Part shown: one piece after another, positions 25,097 through 33,793 of the stretch
Numbering within the stretch: the first letter of the stretch is position 1
Layout of the letters: each line of letters starts with the position of its first letter
Source: Prado023 sp963700395
GTDB lineage: Bacteria; Actinomycetota; Actinomycetes; S36-B12; CAIYMF01
Length of the DNA: 64,000 nucleotides
Assembly: GCA_963700395.1 (NCBI GenBank)
Contig: CAVOXI010000008.1
Location: 186,001 to 250,000, forward strand
Reading direction: 5' to 3'
Program-made: the position numbers and the translations under genes
The notes under the pieces: model-generated
What the model was told of the DNA's origin: nothing
Seen by the model: the letters and a program-made list of their open reading frames with translations, nothing else
Databases searched by the model: none

Positions 25097-25900
25097 ATGG
25101 TGCCCGCACGCCCCGCTGCGATCCTCGCTGCCGTGGTCCTCGGCATGGCCCCGTTGACCGGCTGCGGGATCGCCGGCAGCGCGGCTCCCCCGCAGGCACT
25201 CACCCCTGCGCTGGTCCAGGTCGCCGCATCCGACGCGCCCGCCTCCCCGGGGGCGACCGACTCCGAGGAGCCCACCGAGAGCCCCACGCAGTCCGTGGAT
25301 CCGACCGCCCCGACCACCGAGCCCACGGACTCGGCGTCCGGGACAGCCAGTGACAGCCCGTCGCCCACAAGCGCCTCGCCCACCGACTCCTCGAGTCCCG
25401 CCGCGACGGACTCGGAGTCCACCGCGCCGGACGAGTCAGCGCCCAGCTCGCTGCCGCTGGCATTCGGGCTCGTCGGGCTGGCCGCGGCAGGTGGGGCGCT
25501 CGTGCTGATCCTCACGAGGCTCGCCCGGCGCCGGCGCTGGGACGAGCAGCTCGAGGTCGAACGGGCCCAGGGGCAGTGGATCATCGCGGAGCTGGTACCG
25601 GCCCTGACCGATCCCGCCGCCCCCGCGCACCAGGTCGTCCAGCACTGGGCTCAGGCTGCGCCCACCCTGGACCAGTTCGAGGCCAATGTCGCCGGGCTCG
25701 AACTGGAGGCCCCGGATGACGCGCGCGCTGCTCAGGCCCGGGCGATCAGCTCGGCAGCCACCCAGGTGCGTTCCTCGGCAGCAGCCCACGTCGCGCTGGT
25801 CGGCTCGGCAGTCGCCGATCGGTACGCCGTGGCCACCTCGGCCCAGGCCCTGGCGACGGCGCGCGGCCAACTGGCTGCCGCACTGGGCAACACAGCCTGA
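25097..25900 (+). CDS. putative lipoprotein with Ser/Thr/Pro-rich stalk and one TM helix
   Basis: A 267-residue protein. A signal peptide ends in the lipobox LTGC (20-23), so lipidation at C23 is likely. Residues 45-117 are a low-complexity Ser/Thr/Pro/Asp stalk. Residues 119-140 form a transmembrane helix followed by RLARRRR, and the rest is a soluble helical domain of about 120 residues. A lipid anchor plus a second helix would place the stalk outside and the C-terminal domain inside the cell. The ATG has GGGAG nearby. I do not recognise the C-terminal domain. It converges on lysX with four bases between them. Confidence 0.7.
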   Translation: MVPARPAAILAAVVLGMAPLTGCGIAGSAAPPQALTPALVQVAASDAPASPGATDSEEPTESPTQSVDPTAPTTEPTDSASGTASDSPSPTSASPTDSSSPAATDSESTAPDESAPSSLPLAFGLVGLAAAGGALVLILTRLARRRRWDEQLEVERAQGQWIIAELVPALTDPAAPAHQVVQHWAQAAPTLDQFEANVAGLELEAPDDARAAQARAISSAATQVRSSAAAHVALVGSAVADRYAVATSAQALATARGQLAAALGNTA

Positions 25901-25904
25901 GACG

Positions 25905-28900
25905 CTACTGCGGCTTGACCATCGGGAACAGGATCGTCTCGCGGATGTTCAGCCCGGTCAGGGTCATCACGAGCCGGTCGATCCCCATGCCCTGGCCGCC
26001 GGTCGGCGGCATCCCGTAGTCCAGGGCGGTGAGGAAGTCGTCGTCGATCGCCATGGCCTCGAGGTCGCCGGCTGCGGCCAGCAGCGACTGCGCGTAGAAC
26101 CGCGCGCGCTGGTCGACGGGGTCGTTGAGCTCGGAGTACGCGGTGCCCTGCTCGGCCCCCCAGCAGACGAGGTCCCACTTCTCGGCGAACCGCGGGTCGT
26201 CACGGTGGGCCTTGGTCAGCGGGGCGATCTCCTTCGGGAAGTCCATGTAGAACGTCGGCAGCTCCGTCGAGTCCTCGCACAGCTCCTCGTAGAGGGCCTC
26301 GAGGACCGCACCCCAGGTCCAGTGCGCCTCGGTCTCGATGTTGTGCCTGGCCGCGTGCGCCCGCATCTCCTCGATCGGGGTGTCGGCGTGGATGTGCTCG
26401 CCGAGCTTCTCGCTGACGGCATCGACGACCGTGATGTGGCGCCACTCCCCGGAGAGGTCGTACTCCTTGATGCTGCCGTCGGGCTGCATGCGCCGCGCGA
26501 CCGGCTCGCCGAAGGCTGCGATCGCCGCCTCCTGCATGATCTCCTGGGTCAGCACCCGCATGTCCTGGTAGTCCGAGTACGTCTGGTACATCTCCAGCGA
26601 CGTGAACTCCGGGTTGTGCGAGGAGTCCGCACCCTCGTTGCGGAACTGCCGGCCCATCTCGAAGACCTTGTCCATCCCGCCCACGAGGAGCCGCTTGAGG
26701 TGCAGCTCGGTGGCGATGCGCAGGAACACGTCCATGTTGTAGGCGTTGATGTGGGTGACGAAGGGCCGGGCGTTCGCGCCGCCGTGGATGACCTGCAGCA
26801 TCGGGGTCTCGACCTCGACGAACCCGCGACGGTGCAGCGAGTCGCGCACGCTGTGGACCATCGTGGAGCGCAAGTAGGCCACGTCGCGGGTCTCGGGGCG
26901 CACGATGAGGTCCACGTAGCGCATGCGCGCGCGGGCCTCGGGGTCCGTCAGGCCCTTGTGCTTCTCCGGGAGCGGCCGCAGGGACTTCGCCGAGAGGATC
27001 CACGAGGTGGCCGAGACCGACAGCTCGCCCTTGCGGCTGGTGATGACCTCCCCGGTGATGGACACGAAGTCGCCGATGTCGACGAGGTGCTTCCACTGGT
27101 CGAGCGCGGCCTCGCCGACCTCGGCCAGGGACAGCATCACCTGCAGGTCCCCCGATCCGTCGCGCAGCGTGGCGAAGCACAGCTTGCCCGTGTCGCGCTT
27201 GAGCATGACGCGGCCAACCACGCTGACGGTGGTCCCGGTCCGGGTGTCCGGCGCGAGGTCGGGGAACTGCGCACGCACCTGGGCCAACGTGGTGTCGTAG
27301 GGGACGTTCACCGGGTAGGGGTTGATGCCCATCTCGCGGATCCGGTCGAGCTTCTCGCGACGGACCCGGACCTGCTCGGGCAGGCCGTCGGTCGACAGCG
27401 CGGACTCCAGGGGGTCCTCCACTGCCGGGAGGAGGGCCGCCACCTGGGCGGCGTAGACCTCGCTGGACCTGTCCAGTGACCCAGCCCCCTCCGACTTGCC
27501 ACGACGCAGGGCGGTCGAGATCGAGGGCCTGGAGAGGAACCCCTCCGCGTTGCCGGCGGCGATCCCCACGCGCGGGAGGTCCGAGGAGTACTCGAAGCAG
27601 ATGTAGCGCGGCTGCCAGTCCGGGGAGTACTTGGCGTTCGAGCGGTACAGGCTCTCGAGCTGCCAGTTGGAGTTGCCCACCATGAGCACCCGGCGCCACG
27701 TGCGGGCGATCGGCCCGGCGCCCAGGGACTCCCCACGCTCGAAGGCCTCGCGGAACATCGCGAAGTTCAGCGAGACTCGCGACGCGCCCAGGTCGCCGGC
27801 CCTGCGGGCCAGCCCCGCGACAAGGTACTCGATGAGCCCGTTCTCGGCCGTGGGATCACGGCGCATGAGGTCCAGGGACAGGCCGTTGCCACCCCATGGC
27901 ACGAAGGACAGGAAGCCGCGGACGTTGTCCTCGCCGTCATAGGCCGCGACCAGGACGCAGTCACCGTCCAGCGGGTCGCCGAGCCGCCCGAGGGCCATGG
28001 AGAAGCCGCGCTCCTCACCGCCATCACCCCGCCAGAGGGACGCAGCGGCTTCAAGGGCCTCGAAGTCGGCCGGGGTGAGGGTGTTGTGGCGGACTGCGCG
28101 GACGCTGTACCCGCGGCGCTCGATCCGCGACACAGCTTGGCGCACGTCCTTCATGGACTTGCCCTCGAGGGTGAAGTCCGTGAGGTTCACGATGGCCTCG
28201 TCGCCGATCTGGAAGGTGTCCAGGCCGGCCTTCTGGTAGGCCGCCGCCCCCTCCTCGCCCGCAGCCATGACCGCCATGGACCAGCCGTGGGCGCGCACGT
28301 GCTCACGGAACCGCTCGATCGCCATGGGCCAGCGCTCCGGGTCACCCACTGGGTTCCCGCTGGCCAGCGCCACGCTGCCGACGACCCGATAGGACACCCC
28401 GGCCATGGCGTCGTCGACTGAGTCGGTGTCCCAGACCACGGACTTGTCCCGACGGGTCGCGAAGTACCCCAGGGAGTCCAGCGAGCCGAACTGGCGGAAC
28501 AGTGCGCGGACGCGAGCCTCGTCCTGCGCCTGAAGGGCCTTGGAGTCCTTCGGGGAACGGAACCAGGCATAGGTCGCCCCGAGCACAACCGCGGCGCCGA
28601 GCACATTCACCAGTGAGCGGACCCAGAAGGGGACGGTCAATCCGGCCTCGGACTGGATCGCGCCGAGGTCCTTGAGGAGCGTCTCCAGTCCGAAGATCGC
28701 CGCGACACCCGCTTCGCCCGTGCCATAGCGGTTTGCCAGCCACCCTCCGATCAGCACCGTGGCCAGGCCACCGACGAGCAGGACCGCGAGGGCCCGAAGA
28801 TCGGCGCCCCGGGCGTTGTGGGCACGGAACTGCGCCTTCGCCCGGATGAACAGGACCATCAGCACGACGTTGACGACGAGGCCGACCCACATGCCCCGCG

Positions 28901-29291
28901 TGTTCGATCCCCCGGCCGCGACTGCCAGGGCCCGCCCGAGTGTCGGCAGCAGCAGGATCAGGATGAGCCCGAGCCACCATGCCTCGGCGAGTCTCCTGCG
29001 CAGCCCGATGGCGATGCCGAGGACGAGGGCGGCATACACCAGGTTGGGATCGATGATGAGGAACGTCTGGGACACGATGTCGTCGGGGCTGTCGAAGTAG
29101 CGCCGGAAGGGCCTGACGATCGAGACCACGAACAGGAAGGCGGAGTACAGCAGCGCCCCGGTGGCGAACCAGTCCGCCGCAACATCGGACCGCGAGTTGT
29201 GGGCGAGCCTGGTCGCCTCGCGCACGAGACTCGACCGCTCGCGCTCCGCGTCCGGCGCCGCGACGAGCGCTGTGTCCGGCGTGATCCCCAT
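25905..29291 (-). CDS. lysX: bifunctional lysyl-phosphatidylglycerol synthase/lysyl-tRNA synthetase
   Basis: A two-part 1128-residue enzyme. The N-terminal membrane region (about 35-250, several helices) and a DUF2156/MprF-type transferase (about 290-590) move lysine from Lys-tRNA to phosphatidylglycerol. The C-terminal part is a class II LysRS with an OB-fold (TGTTVSVVGRVMLKRDTGKL) and a catalytic core with motif 2 FRNEGADSSHNPEFTSLE and motif 3 GMPPTGGQGMGIDRL. Known LysX makes the membrane less anionic and protects against cationic peptides. I chose the ATG preceded by AGGGGAC over one 11 codons upstream. A tRNA-Lys gene starts 131 bases away on the other strand. Confidence 0.95.
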   Translation of the reverse strand: MGITPDTALVAAPDAERERSSLVREATRLAHNSRSDVAADWFATGALLYSAFLFVVSIVRPFRRYFDSPDDIVSQTFLIIDPNLVYAALVLGIAIGLRRRLAEAWWLGLILILLLPTLGRALAVAAGGSNTRGMWVGLVVNVVLMVLFIRAKAQFRAHNARGADLRALAVLLVGGLATVLIGGWLANRYGTGEAGVAAIFGLETLLKDLGAIQSEAGLTVPFWVRSLVNVLGAAVVLGATYAWFRSPKDSKALQAQDEARVRALFRQFGSLDSLGYFATRRDKSVVWDTDSVDDAMAGVSYRVVGSVALASGNPVGDPERWPMAIERFREHVRAHGWSMAVMAAGEEGAAAYQKAGLDTFQIGDEAIVNLTDFTLEGKSMKDVRQAVSRIERRGYSVRAVRHNTLTPADFEALEAAASLWRGDGGEERGFSMALGRLGDPLDGDCVLVAAYDGEDNVRGFLSFVPWGGNGLSLDLMRRDPTAENGLIEYLVAGLARRAGDLGASRVSLNFAMFREAFERGESLGAGPIARTWRRVLMVGNSNWQLESLYRSNAKYSPDWQPRYICFEYSSDLPRVGIAAGNAEGFLSRPSISTALRRGKSEGAGSLDRSSEVYAAQVAALLPAVEDPLESALSTDGLPEQVRVRREKLDRIREMGINPYPVNVPYDTTLAQVRAQFPDLAPDTRTGTTVSVVGRVMLKRDTGKLCFATLRDGSGDLQVMLSLAEVGEAALDQWKHLVDIGDFVSITGEVITSRKGELSVSATSWILSAKSLRPLPEKHKGLTDPEARARMRYVDLIVRPETRDVAYLRSTMVHSVRDSLHRRGFVEVETPMLQVIHGGANARPFVTHINAYNMDVFLRIATELHLKRLLVGGMDKVFEMGRQFRNEGADSSHNPEFTSLEMYQTYSDYQDMRVLTQEIMQEAAIAAFGEPVARRMQPDGSIKEYDLSGEWRHITVVDAVSEKLGEHIHADTPIEEMRAHAARHNIETEAHWTWGAVLEALYEELCEDSTELPTFYMDFPKEIAPLTKAHRDDPRFAEKWDLVCWGAEQGTAYSELNDPVDQRARFYAQSLLAAAGDLEAMAIDDDFLTALDYGMPPTGGQGMGIDRLVMTLTGLNIRETILFPMVKPQ

Positions 29292-29379
29292 GGCGTCCCC
29301 TGACTGGCTGTAGTTGCGGCACATCCTAGGGCGATGTTGCCGAGCGCACCCGGCGTCCCCGCCCGTCGGGCCCGCGGGA

Positions 29380-29409
29380 TTGGCCCCCCGGCTCCGGCGT
29401 TGGTATGGT
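29380..29409 (+). promoter_or_regulatory. promoter of tRNA-Lys
   Basis: TTGGCC and TATGGT are separated by 18 bases. The expected start site is six bases before the mature tRNA 5' end. The -10 is a good TANNNT match; the -35 is moderate. Confidence 0.5.
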
Positions 29410-29421
29410 GTGCGAGCACTT

Positions 29422-29494
<73 letters not shown>

Positions 29495-29497
29495 CTG

Positions 29498-29523
29498 GCC
29501 CCCCGGCGATCCCGGGGGGCTTT
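29498..29523 (+). terminator. terminator of tRNA-Lys
   Basis: GCCCCCCGG and CCGGGGGGC form a perfect 9-base stem with loop CGATC, followed by TTT. It starts four bases after the tRNA 3' end and is a textbook intrinsic terminator. Confidence 0.85.
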
Positions 29524-29603
29524 CGCGTGCCCGGGCTGCCGTGGGTCGAGTTCCCCCGCGGGTCGAGCTGTAACGGTTACACCGCCGCCCGCGTCGCGGC
29601 GCC

Positions 29604-29966
29604 TCAGAGGTACAGGCCCGTGTCGTCCTGGGCCACGCGTGCGGCGGCGACCGCGTGGATGTCCCGCTCACGCAGCAGGACGTAGGCCAGCCCGCGAAGC
29701 TCGACCTCGGCGCGCTCCTCGGGTTCGAAGAGCACCTGGTCACCCACCTCCACGGCCCGGACCAGCGGCCCGGTCGCCACCGCAGTGGCCCAGGCGAGCC
29801 GCCTGCCCACGGCAGCGGTCGCTGGGATCAGGATCCCGCCCCCGGAGCGCCGCTCCCCGTCCGCTTGGTCGATGTGGACCAGCACGCGGTCATGGAGCAG
29901 CTTGATCGGCACGGACCCATCGGCCCCCGGCGTCAGGTCGGGTGCGGAGGGGGGCTGCTGGGGCAC
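29604..29966 (-). CDS. solitary GroES-like co-chaperonin homologue
   Basis: A 120-residue protein with the Cpn10/GroES fold signature: IKLLHDRVLVHIDQAD, a mobile-loop-like SGGGILIP, GDQVLFEPEERAEVEL and a final YVLLRERDIHAV. It carries about 20 extra N-terminal residues and lacks a neighbouring groEL, so it may be a specialised paralogue. The GTG start has no ribosome binding site, but TAGGCT lies so that transcription would begin at the G of GTG, implying a leaderless message. It is divergent from the ThrE genes across 32 bases. Confidence 0.8.
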   Translation of the reverse strand: MPQQPPSAPDLTPGADGSVPIKLLHDRVLVHIDQADGERRSGGGILIPATAAVGRRLAWATAVATGPLVRAVEVGDQVLFEPEERAEVELRGLAYVLLRERDIHAVAAARVAQDDTGLYL

Positions 29967-29972
29967 TCGATG

Positions 29973-29990
29973 AGCCTAACGGAGTACGGT
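29973..29990. promoter_or_regulatory. divergent leaderless -10 elements
   Basis: On the minus strand TAGGCT (29978-29973) is followed by six bases and the GroES-like GTG. On the plus strand TACGGT (29985-29990) is followed by eight bases and the ThrE ATG. Only 32 bases separate the two start codons, so both promoters overlap and both messages would lack or nearly lack a leader. Confidence 0.45.
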
Positions 29991-29998
29991 TTCGGGCC

Positions 29999-30766
29999 AT
30001 GACCGGTCTTGCTGACGCGCTCGACCTGTCCCTCGAGGTTGGCGAGCTCGTGCAGCTCTCCGGGGGTCACACGACCCGCACCGTGGACCACATGGAGCGG
30101 ATGGCCGCCGCACTCGGCGCCCAGGAGAGCAACGCCAGGATCTCGTCGGTCAATGTGGCGATGACCGTGTCCGCGGACGGCCACCAGCTCACCGCGGGCC
30201 GCCATGCACGGCACCTGGGCATCAACTTCACGACGCTGACCCAGGTCAAGCGCCTCGTGGCGGACACCGAGTCCCATGGGCTCACCCCGAGCCAGGTGCG
30301 GGCGAGGCTGACCCTGATCCGCCACACCGGCCCGGTCTACCCGACCTGGTTGATCATGCTCGCCCTCGGCGGCTCGACGGCCGCATTCGCCGGCCTGTTC
30401 CATGCCGGTGGCATCGCCATGGCGCTTGCCCTCCTCGGTGGCTGGGCGGGAGCCTGGGTCCGGCACCTCCTGGTCGGTCGCAGCCTCCAGCCCTTCGTGT
30501 CGGTCACCAGCGCCGCGTTCGTCTCCGCGCTGATCGTCGCCGGCGGTGGCCACCTCGCGGGCCTCATGGGGGTCGACGTGGACCCGGCGCTGGCCGCGTC
30601 GACCCTGTTCCTGGTCCCCGGGGTGCCGATGCTCAACGGGACCGCGGACCTGCTCACGGCGCACTACCTCAACGGTGTCGTGAAGCTCGCCATGAGCGCG
30701 GTCATCATCGCCTCGGCCGCCGTCGGGCTCGCTGCTGCCGTCGCACTCGTGGATGTCCTGCCGTGA
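29999..30766 (+). CDS. threonine/serine exporter, ThrE N-terminal half (DUF1212)
   Basis: A 255-residue protein with a soluble N-terminal domain (HTTRTVDHMERMAAALGA) and about five helices after residue 110. It matches the DUF1212/ThrE_1 half of the ThrE threonine/serine exporter, including LVPGVPMLNGTADLL. In Corynebacterium ThrE is one chain; here the second half is the next gene, which starts inside this gene's stop. Transport of threonine/serine is inferred from the family. A leaderless start at the ATG is likely. Confidence 0.85.
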   Translation: MTGLADALDLSLEVGELVQLSGGHTTRTVDHMERMAAALGAQESNARISSVNVAMTVSADGHQLTAGRHARHLGINFTTLTQVKRLVADTESHGLTPSQVRARLTLIRHTGPVYPTWLIMLALGGSTAAFAGLFHAGGIAMALALLGGWAGAWVRHLLVGRSLQPFVSVTSAAFVSALIVAGGGHLAGLMGVDVDPALAASTLFLVPGVPMLNGTADLLTAHYLNGVVKLAMSAVIIASAAVGLAAAVALVDVLP

Positions 30767-31245
30767 ACTGGGCGCTGTCGCTGTGGGCCGGCCTGGCGGT
30801 CCTCGGCTTCGCGATGGTGTTCTCCGTCCCGCGCCGGACGCTGCCCGGGATCATCGCGCTGGCGATCGCGGCCCACCTCGTGCGCAGCCTCGGCCTGCAC
30901 CTCGGCGCCGCGCTGCCGTTGGCCAGCTTCGGGGCGGCGGTCCTCGTCGGGCTCACCGCGGCGATCATCGCGCCCCGGACGAACCAGGCCACCCCCATCT
31001 ATGCCTTCGCCCCGGTGATCCCCCTGATCCCCGGCACCTTCATGTTCGATGCCCTGACCGGCGTGCTGGAGCTCACGACCGGGACGCAGCCCAATCCCGC
31101 GGCCATCGTCGACGCCGCCGTGATCAACGGATCGATCGCGACCCTCACCGTGATCGCCCTGGCCGTCGGCGCGATCAGCCCGACGCTCCTGGTCGGCCGG
31201 CACCTCGCGCGACTCGTCTCCTCAGGACCCTCCGAGGCCGAGTGA
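30763..31245 (+). CDS. threonine/serine exporter, ThrE C-terminal half (DUF3815)
   Basis: A 160-residue membrane protein with about five helices, matching the ThrE_2/DUF3815 half (ALAIAAHLVRSLG and PVIPLIPGTFMFDALTG). The GTG start overlaps the upstream TGA, so the two halves are made in step and presumably assemble into one exporter. A stable hairpin follows the stop by seven bases. Confidence 0.85.
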   Translation: MNWALSLWAGLAVLGFAMVFSVPRRTLPGIIALAIAAHLVRSLGLHLGAALPLASFGAAVLVGLTAAIIAPRTNQATPIYAFAPVIPLIPGTFMFDALTGVLELTTGTQPNPAAIVDAAVINGSIATLTVIALAVGAISPTLLVGRHLARLVSSGPSEAE

Positions 31246-31252
31246 CCCTGGC

Positions 31253-31270
31253 CACCCCGTCAGCGGGGTG
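31253..31270 (+). terminator. hairpin terminator after the ThrE pair
   Basis: CACCCCG and CGGGGTG form a perfect 7-base stem with loop TCAG, directly after the ThrE second-half stop. There is no U-tract. Confidence 0.5.
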
Positions 31271-31338
31271 ACCGGGCGACGGCCGCTCGGCGAACCGGCG
31301 CGCCGCCGGACCGGCTGGTCCCGGGGCGTCGCCGAGGA

Positions 31339-31722
31339 TCAGGCTGCTGCAGCCAGGACGGCCAGGGCGCCCGCCTGCGCCCGGGGCACCGGGAGGAAGA
31401 CGACGTCGGTCGGGACCTGCTGGGCCGGCGGGGCGGCGATGGCCCAGCGCACGGTCCTGCTGGTCACGCGGATCGCCACCAGCCCGCCGACCACGGCACC
31501 CGCAGTGAGCGCGACGTTCTTCCAGCGCACACCGTCGGGTCCCACGTAGAAGTCCTTGAGCTTGTTCGAGCCGCGCTTGGCGACCTTGGTGGGGTTCACC
31601 CGGTCCTCGAGCTCGGTGATGGTGCCGACCAGGCGCTCACGGGTCGCATCGAGGTCGGCCTCGATCTCAACGGGCTTGCGCGCAGGGGCGCTCGCGGGCT
31701 TGCTGGCACTAGCCTGGGACAC
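31339..31722 (-). CDS. DUF3618 family membrane-anchored protein
   Basis: A 127-residue protein with the DUF3618 signature IEADLDATRERLVGTITELEDRVNP near the N-terminus (residues about 19-43) and one hydrophobic segment (VALTAGAVVGGLVAIRVT). The N-terminus is Ala/Lys/Pro-rich. The GTG start follows AGGAGG at ideal spacing. Function is unknown; in actinobacteria such genes often sit near bcp, as here, where bcp is divergent across 103 bases. Confidence 0.85.
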   Translation of the reverse strand: MSQASASKPASAPARKPVEIEADLDATRERLVGTITELEDRVNPTKVAKRGSNKLKDFYVGPDGVRWKNVALTAGAVVGGLVAIRVTSRTVRWAIAAPPAQQVPTDVVFLPVPRAQAGALAVLAAAA

Positions 31723-31825
31723 GTCAATCCTCCTGACAGCACGGAATGGGGCCACCATACGCGGGCGGGGGCCGCGCAGGCCATCGCGGGATAGGGTCGC
31801 GTCGCCGAATGCCCCAGGAGGACCC

Positions 31826-32293
31826 ATGAATGCCCGACTCGAACCCGGCGACACCGCCCCCGACTTCGACCTCGCCGACGACACCGGGGGCCGCGTCCGG
31901 CTCGGCGACCTGCGCGGCCAGCGGGTGGTCCTCTACGCCTACCCGGCGGCCATGACGCCCGGCTGCACCAAGCAGGCCTGCGACTTCCGCGACTCGCTCG
32001 ACGCGTTGGCGGCCGCGGGGTTCACCGTCGTCGGGATCTCGCCGGACTCACCGGAGAAGCTCGCGAGGTTCCGCGCCAAGGAGGGCCTCACGTTCCCCCT
32101 TGTCAGCGACCCGGACAGGTCCGTCCTGGCGGCCTACGGGGCGTTCGGTGAGAAGTCGCTCTACGGCAGGACGGTCGTGGGCGTGATCCGCTCCACCTTC
32201 GTCATCGACCCGGAGGGCCGGATCGAGCGCGCGATGTACAACGTCAGGGCCACAGGCCATGTCGCGAAGCTGAGCCGGGAGCTCGGGGTCTGA
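31826..32293 (+). CDS. bcp: BCP-type thioredoxin-dependent peroxiredoxin
   Basis: A 155-residue peroxiredoxin Q/BCP that reduces hydrogen and organic peroxides. The peroxidatic cysteine is C47 in TPGCTKQACDF, with a second cysteine five residues later (C52), as in atypical 2-Cys BCPs. A -10-like TAGGGT lies about 30 bases upstream and CAGGAGGA precedes the ATG. Confidence 0.93.
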   Translation: MNARLEPGDTAPDFDLADDTGGRVRLGDLRGQRVVLYAYPAAMTPGCTKQACDFRDSLDALAAAGFTVVGISPDSPEKLARFRAKEGLTFPLVSDPDRSVLAAYGAFGEKSLYGRTVVGVIRSTFVIDPEGRIERAMYNVRATGHVAKLSRELGV

Positions 32294-32326
32294 CCGATCC
32301 GGGCTGCCCACAGGCATCGCGCCGGG

Positions 32327-32782
32327 TCAGCGACGCTCCCACGCCCCTGGCTGGGCGAGCAGCCCACGGGCGGTGTCAGGCAGCTGGCCGCTGACCACGT
32401 CGGCGAGCGTGACCTGCTCCAGGACGGTGCGAAGCGCTGCGCGGGTCGCGACCCAGACCTCACGCAGGTGCTCGGCGGCACCCGGGTAGGACATGTCCTC
32501 CGGAGCCATCCCGCGCACGGCCGCGATGGGACCGTCGAGGGCGCGGAACACGTCGGCGACAGCGATCTCCGACGCCGGGCGTGCCAGTCGGTAGCCGCCG
32601 TCGGCACCGCGCTTGCTGATGATCAGCCCTGCGCGGCGCAGCTGCGTGAGGATTCCCTCGAGGAACTTCACCGGGATCCCCTGGAGGTCCGCGAGCTCCT
32701 CCGCGGTGACCAGCTGGTCGGGGCGGCTGGCGAGCTCGGCCAAGGAGCGCGTCCCGTAGTCGACGCGCGCGGAGACCTGCAT
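32327..32782 (-). CDS. Rrf2 family transcriptional regulator
   Basis: A 151-residue winged-helix protein of the Rrf2 family: YGTRSLAELA, EELADLQGIPVKFLEGILTQLRRAGLI and SKRGADGGYRLARP are typical. The cluster-ligating cysteines of IscR/NsrR/RsrR members are absent; the protein has no cysteine at all. It therefore should not bind an Fe-S cluster by the usual cysteines and its signal is unknown. Target genes are not evident; the bcp gene converges on it. Confidence 0.87.
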   Translation of the reverse strand: MQVSARVDYGTRSLAELASRPDQLVTAEELADLQGIPVKFLEGILTQLRRAGLIISKRGADGGYRLARPASEIAVADVFRALDGPIAAVRGMAPEDMSYPGAAEHLREVWVATRAALRTVLEQVTLADVVSGQLPDTARGLLAQPGAWERR

Positions 32783-32855
32783 GGCCCCATCCAACCACCC
32801 GGCCATCCGCCGTGCCCGGCGGGGATGTCCTCGAGGGCTGCGACAATGGGCACAC

Positions 32856-32937
32856 GCGGGTGTGGCGGAATTGGCAGACGCGCAGGATTTAGGTTCCTGT
32901 GTCCACGGACGTGCGGGTTCGAGTCCCGCCACCCGCA
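32856..32937 (+). tRNA. tRNA-Leu (anticodon TAG)
   Basis: An 82-base class II tRNA. The acceptor GCGGGTG pairs with CACCCGC, the anticodon stem CAGGA/TCCTG has loop TTTAGGT (anticodon TAG), and a long variable arm (GTCCACGGAC) is followed by T arm GCGGG-TTCGAGT-CCCGC. The discriminator is A. Confidence 0.96.
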
Positions 32938-32983
32938 CTCCTGCGGCCTGCTGGTCCTGTGCCTGACTCGGTGCGGCCTCCCC

Positions 32984-33127
32984 TCAGTCCTCCGGGACCT
33001 CCTGGAGGGTCACGACCGTGGTCCCGCCGGGTTCGACCGACTTCTGCACGGCCTGACCACCGCCGGTCACGACGTTCGTGCCCCCCGAGCTGGTCACGGT
33101 CAGGGTGCCGTTCGGCCCGACCGTGGG
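32984..33127 (-). other. open frame continuing past the rdgB stop
   Basis: Directly after the rdgB TGA, the same frame stays open for 47 codons and reads like a beta-rich, Gly/Thr/Val-rich protein (TLTVTSSGGTNVVTGGG, then GGTTVVTLQEVPED) before a TGA. It has no ribosome binding site; a possible GTG lies ten codons in. It may be the tail of a decayed gene or a readthrough extension. I do not recognise it. Confidence 0.3.
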
Positions 33128-33793
33128 TCAGCCTCCTCGGACCGGCGTCCCGAGCATCTGGGCCAGCACCGGGACCAGCGCCCGCAGCGCCTGGCCGCGA
33201 TGGCTGATCGCGTCCTTGGCGGCGGGATCCAACTCGGCAGTGGTCGACGAGGACCCGTAGGGAAGGAAGATCGGGTCGTACCCGAATCCCCCCGTTCCGC
33301 GTCGCTCGCGCAGGAGGGCGCCGTCCACCTGGCCCTCCACGACGCGCTCCTCACCACGCTCCACCGGGGCTTCGGGACCGGCGCCGCGGTGCCGCCAGTC
33401 CGGCATCGCGACGGCCACGGCGCAGAAGAAGTGCGCCCCTCGACGTTCGTCGGGGGTGTCGGCCAGCTGCCCCAGCAGCAGGTCCAGGTTGGCCTCATCG
33501 TCGCCATGGCCCCCCGCCCAGCGCGCCGAGAGGATCCCGGGCATGCCGTTGAGCGCGTCCACGCACAGGCCCGAGTCGTCGGCGATCGCGGGCAACCCGG
33601 TGTGCCGCGCCACGGTGCGCGCCTTGAGCAGTGCATTGGCTGCGAACGTGGTGCCGGTCTCAGCGATGTCCCCCACCCCCTCGAACGCCTCGAGACCGAC
33701 GAGCTCGACGTCCAGGCCGGCCTCGCTGAGGATCCGGCGCAGCTCGGCGACCTTGCCGGCGTTGCGGGTGGCCAGGACGACCCGGCGACTCAT
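33128..33793 (-). CDS. rdgB: XTP/dITP diphosphatase (RdgB/HAM1 family)
   Basis: A 221-residue house-cleaning enzyme that hydrolyses dITP, XTP and related non-canonical nucleotides. Features are VLATRNAGKVAELRRIL at the N-terminus, ETGTTFAANALLKA, IADDSGLCVDALNG and GGFGYDPIF. The ATG overlaps the end of rph, a conserved actinobacterial pairing, so translation is coupled. The region DWRHRGAGPEAPVERGEE is an insertion relative to the E. coli protein. Confidence 0.94.
   Translation of the reverse strand: MSRRVVLATRNAGKVAELRRILSEAGLDVELVGLEAFEGVGDIAETGTTFAANALLKARTVARHTGLPAIADDSGLCVDALNGMPGILSARWAGGHGDDEANLDLLLGQLADTPDERRGAHFFCAVAVAMPDWRHRGAGPEAPVERGEERVVEGQVDGALLRERRGTGGFGYDPIFLPYGSSSTTAELDPAAKDAISHRGQALRALVPVLAQMLGTPVRGG

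Noticed and set aside
25686..27479. 597-codon plus-strand frame across lysX
   Set aside because: Composition is that of an antisense shadow; lysX motifs are complete on the minus strand.
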